NCBI GenBank assembly: GCA_030533445.1
Contig: JARPUW010000273.1
Span: 163,706-227,705 of the forward strand
Source: Cyprinodon diabolis
Taxonomy: Eukaryota > Chordata > Actinopteri > Cyprinodontiformes > Cyprinodontidae
DNA length: 64,000 nucleotides
Direction of reading: 5' to 3'
The position numbers and the translations under genes were made by a program. The notes below the pieces were generated by a model. It worked only from the letters and a program-made list of their open reading frames with translations. It did not search any database and had not been told where the DNA came from. Positions 60,049 through 64,000 of this stretch are shown here, in pieces (position 1 is the first letter of the stretch; each line of letters begins with the position of its first letter).

Positions 60049-62646
60049 GAGGCTTTTATTCTGTAGAGTCCCTGGAGTCCTTATTTTGAAAGTCTATCAT
60101 GGAAGTGCATCTAAGATGGGTCATGCCAGCAGTTATATAGAATCAATTTCCAAATGTTAAATCACTGTTTTCCATGTTATTAGGTGAATAGTTGCTGTAT
60201 TACAGAGTAAATGGAGACTTTTATTGTGAAATTTGCTCTGGGTGTTGTTTTGAAAAGGTCACTAGAGTCTAATAAAAACAACCTGGAAGAGTTTGGTCAT
60301 AATGTTGAGCCATTTGCATCAATTAATGCATTAGTATAATCTAGAGGCTTTTATTTTGTAGGGTCGCTGGAGTCTTATTTTGAAAGTCCAACAGAGTTGT
60401 GTTTATAGAAAATGTTCAGACCCGTCAATGATAGTTGATTACTTTCCAATCGTTAATCACTGTTTTTCCATGTTATTAGGGCAGTAGATGAAGCGGAAAT
60501 GGGAGGCTTTTATTTTGAAATTTGCTATAGGGTGTGTTTTAAACAGTCTCCTAGAGTCTATTCTCTAAAACGGGGTTGAGTTTGGGTCATAATATTGAGC
60601 CATATAGGGCAATAAATATATGTAAAAAATATAGAGGCTTTTATTTTGTAGGGTCCCTGGAGTCTTATTTGAAAGTCTATCAGTGCTGAGTGGCAAGGGA
60701 AGTGTCCTGGACAGCAGTCATATAGTATCCATTTCCAATGTTAAATCAGTCCTTTCACCCTCCATTAGATTAATATGTGCTGTTTAAAACAGCAGAGGTA
60801 AAATCTGTTGAAGCTTGGTAACCTTGACAACGCTTAACGAGCCTCTCACTGACACAGACAACAGCTGCACTCACTATTGGTTTCTCTTCTTCCAGGCTTT
60901 TTTGTATGGAAGAACGGCAACGAAAACAAACGACTACTGATCAAAAACCGTATGAGTTATTCAAAAAACATTTTCACCATGAGCATCAGCAATCCTTCGA
61001 CTCAAGTATACCAACTTTGGTGTATGTGTGTCATTCAGACAATATTTATGACGACTTGAAAACACATAGTCTGATTCGTTTCTCTTCCATCTTCAGCTCA
61101 AAAGAATGGAGAAAGGCTGAAACTCATCGACTTTAGGTTGGTCTGAGGGTTTTAAGGAAAAGTATTAATCCTACCGTAATTCCGAAGACTTGTGTGAGTC
61201 CAGAGGTTTCAGTCTACAAACTGACCAAAAATGGTGACTGTAGCTCCAAATATGTGGCCGTGAGGGCGAGAATAGATGTTTGATCTTAAAAAAATGGCCG
61301 CCTCACACTAAGATTTCAGCAGCTGCACTCTAGCAGGCTGCTGCAGAAGCTAACTGTCAGCTAGCTTCCAGGTGCTTACCCTCCGAACAAACGACTGCTG
61401 AGCAAAAAACCGTAAAAGATATCTGAAAAATTCTTTCAGTGAAAGCAACATCTATCCTTTGTCTCAGACTGGGGTAACCTTCATGTCTGTAGGTCTTTCA
61501 CACCCAAAACGAAGCACAAACAAAATGGTTGGCCCACCTGCTCCTCCCTTTGTTTGAACTGCAGGACCTCACTCTCACTCACCTTTTAGCTGCTAAAGCA
61601 CCCCTCCGAACAAACGACTGCTGAGTAAAAACCGTAAAAGGTGTCTGAAAAATCTTTTTATCTAAGCGACAGCTATATCTTGTCTTCAATTGGAGTAACT
61701 TCATGGCTGTAGGTCATCTACAAACTGAATGGGAAGAGAAAGAAAAAGAAAAAACGTTTCATCACACCTAAGCTTCTAATTGAGCTAGCTGCAGCAGGTC
61801 ACTGTCACTCAGCTTCAGGTGCTTAAAATGTCCTCCCGAACAAACGACTGCTGAGCAAAAACCGTATGAGTATTCAAAAATTTTTTTCACCGTGAGCGTC
61901 AGTCATCCTTCGACTCCAACTATGCCAACTTTGGTGTATGTGTGTCATTCAGAAAATATTTATGACGAGTTTAAAACACATAGTCGGATTCGTTTTCTCC
62001 CCTCTTCTGCTCCAAAACCAATGAAAAACGGCTCTGATTTTCATCGACTTTAGGTCGGTCTGGAGGGTTTTTAAGGAAAAGTATTAATCCTACCGTAATT
62101 CCGAAGATATTGTGTGGGTCCAGAGATTTCAGTCTACAAACTGACCAAAAATGGTGACTCTAGCTATAAATATGTGGCCGTGAGGGCGAGTTTAAAATGT
62201 TTTTTGTGTTTAAAAAACGCCTGCCTCACACTCTAGCTTTTCAGTTGCTCCACTCTAGCAGGCTGGATTTTGCTAAAACTTTGTGGCGCTTGAGGTCTGA
62301 TTATACAAAACCGTAGCAGTTATCAACATACCGTCTTCAGTTTTAAATAGACGAAGGATTTATCTACAACTGAGCTTCAAACTGTTTTTCTAGGTGAATG
62401 TATGGCGACACAGTGAAGTGCTGTTTTTTATGCTTTTTTTTTCCTCTCCCATTCATTTCCTATGGGATTTTTTTGCGACGTTTTCGCTAATAATTCGCAA
62501 CCTTCGGACTAATGAGAAAGTTTATACAAGCACACATCACCCATTGGTCCCGACGCGTGTGCCAACTTGGGCCCGATCCGCCAAACCGTGCGGGACTAGT
62601 TACGTGCCGAAGTTTTGGGTATACGGGAGAATTATAATAATAATAA

Positions 62647-62706
62647 TACGCGGAATAAATATGTGCAATAGTAGTAGGTGGCCATGCCTTCGGCATGTGG
62701 CCCCCC
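62647..62706 (+). repeat. Block C minisatellite, single copy (unit 20)
   Basis: One copy with a missing G (GGTGGCCATG), which is probably a consensus error. Confidence 0.88.
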
Positions 62707-62975
62707 AACTAGAAAATTTCTAAAGAAATTTTGAGGGGGGCCACCTACTGCCCGTCTGGGGAACCGGGCCAATACGGCCCTGGCAAGTGACGTCGGGGCT
62801 CCCCAGACCAACTGCTTACGCCTTTGAGGGCTGCTGAGGGAAGAAGAGGCAAGTTCATGGCAAAGAGAGCTGTGTGCCACTTGTGCTGAAATCTGGGAAA
62901 TAGACGTGCACAGAGTATGATGCACAAGGGTAATATGGGTTGTCCATATTGAAACACAGTGGGTAAAGCCCAGTT

Positions 62976-63212
62976 GGCGGGCTTCGCCCGCCTGCTAGGA
63001 GCCATCTCAGTGAAGAAAAAAATCACCAATGGCGGGCTCTGCCCGCCTTCTAAGAGCCATTGCAGTGATGAAATCACCAATGGCGGGCTCCGCCCGCCTG
63101 CTAAGAGCCATTGCAGTGATGTAATCACCTTTGGCGGGCTCCGCCCGCCTGTTACCATTGCGGGCTCCGCCCGCCTTCTAAGAGCCATTGCAGTGATGAA
63201 ATCACCAATGGC
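62976..63212 (+). repeat. Block E minisatellite, 5 copies (unit 20)
   Basis: Beta-type array. One base is missing in CCATTGCGGGC. Confidence 0.9.
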
Positions 63213-63252
63213 AATGAGCAATATGCCAGAATGTATGAGTGTGTATAAGGAA

Positions 63253-64000
63253 GAGGCTTTTATTCTGTAGAGTCCTTGTAGTCTTATTTTGAAAGTCTAT
63301 CATGAATGTGCATCAAAAGATGGGTCACGCCCAGCAGTGATATAGAATCCATTTCCAAATGTTAAATCACTGGTTTTCCATGTTATTAGGTGAATAGTTG
63401 CTGTATTACAGAGTAAATGGGAGACTTTTATTGTGAAATTTGCTCTGGGGTGTGTTTTGAAAGGTCACTAAGTCTAATAAAAACAACCTGGAAGAGTTTG
63501 GGTCATAATGTTGAGCATTTGCATCAATTAATGCATTACTATAATCTAGAGGCTTTTATTTTGTAGGGTCCCTGGAGTCTTATTTTGAAAGTCCAACAGA
63601 GTTGTGTTTATAGAAAATGTTCAGACCCGTCAATGATAGTTGATACTTTCCAATCGTTAAATCACTCTTTTTCATGTTATTAGGGCAGTAGATGAAGCGG
63701 AAATGGGAGGCTTTTATTTTGAAATTTGCTATAGGGTGTGTTTTAAACAGTCTCCTAGAGGTCTATTCTCTAAAACGGGGTTGAGTTTGGGTCATAATGT
63801 TGAGCCATATAGAGCAATAAATATATGTAAAAAATATAGAGGCTTTTATTTTGTAGGGTCCCTGGAGTCTTATTTTGAAAGTCTATCAGTGCTGAGTGGC
63901 AAGGGAAGTGTCATGTACAGCAGTCATATAGTATCCATTTCCCAATGTTAAATCAGTCCTTTCACCCTCCATTAGATTAATATGTGCTGTTTAAAACAGC
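63253..64000 (+). repeat. Satellite unit 21 (3' end missing)
   Basis: Only block A is inside the window. The sequence ends within the palindrome that marks its 3' part. Confidence 0.92.

Larger units (their letters stand above)
60049..63252 (+). repeat. Satellite unit 20 (3,204 bp)
   Basis: Beta-type unit with one C copy and five E copies, related to units 2 and 18. Frequent single-base losses run through the whole unit, so its open frames are unreliable. Confidence 0.92.
1..64000 (+). repeat. Macrosatellite array, about 3.2 kb units, head-to-tail
   Basis: The whole window is a tandem array. The landmark TTGAAAGTCCAACAGAG (or a one-base variant) occurs at 274, 3550, 6862, 10031, 13190, 16334, 19638, 22911, 25259, 28787, 31774, 34945, 37933, 41104, 44301, 47824, 50992, 54201, 57363, 60380 and 63585, always on the plus strand. 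Average spacing is about 3.17 kb. Spacing changes come from four sources: two internal minisatellites, a 925 bp deletion, one transposon insertion and small indels. Both window edges fall inside units, so the true array is longer. The + strand is used here only as the direction of the unit as written. No rRNA, tRNA, snRNA or histone gene was recognised in the unit. Confidence 0.97.

Noticed and set aside
1..64000. rRNA, 5S, tRNA, snRNA or histone cluster as the source of the array
   Set aside because: None of the conserved cores of these genes was recognised in any unit on either strand.

Overview
The window is one continuous head-to-tail array of a large satellite (macrosatellite) from a eukaryotic genome, most likely a teleost fish. 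Nineteen complete units and two partial ones fill all 64 kb, and no unique flanking DNA is visible. Regular units are about 3.0-3.5 kb long. I place unit starts at the G of a GAGGCTTTTATTCTGTAG motif: 3216, 6528, 9696, 12855, 16000, 19304, 22577, 24925, 28452, 31439, 34610, 37598, 40769, 43966, 47479, 50658, 53871, 57030, 60049 and 63253. The fish assignment rests on an intact Tc1/mariner element of the teleost type and on AAT-rich palindromic minisatellites of a style familiar from fish genomes. The species cannot be named from the sequence.

Each unit has the same order of parts. Block A (about 775 bp, AT-rich) is two and a half copies of a degenerate 290-298 bp repeat. Block B (about 1.7 kb) is a ladder of diverged 225-235 bp repeats, each marked by CAAAAACCGT. 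Block C is a 66-72 bp minisatellite present 0-5 times per unit. Block D (about 270 bp) is GC-rich and full of inverted repeats. Block E is a 51 bp hairpin minisatellite present 1-5 times. So there are repeats inside repeats at four scales: 3 bp, 51-72 bp, 225-298 bp and 3.2 kb. Above these sit dimeric blocks of about 6.2 kb.

The only gene I accept is the transposase of a 1,248 bp Tc1-like element at 25501-26748 (minus strand). It sits in block A of unit 9, flanked by duplicated TA. It looks intact, with the DD34E triad, and is the only copy in the window, so it arrived after the neighbouring unit was copied. Many other open frames recur in every unit. They lack ATG starts, or run through minisatellites whose periods are multiples of three, or show replacement-only change between paralogous copies, so I do not call them genes.

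The array records its own history. Units 8 and 9 share an exact 925 bp deletion between two block-B repeats. A 6,159 bp two-unit segment is tandemly duplicated at 30.9-43.4 kb. Other variants recur at offsets of 2,348, 15,514 and 18,756 bp, as expected from unequal crossing-over and gene conversion. From about 53.2 kb onward, two stretches carry many single-base losses at homopolymers and look like poor consensus sequence rather than biology.
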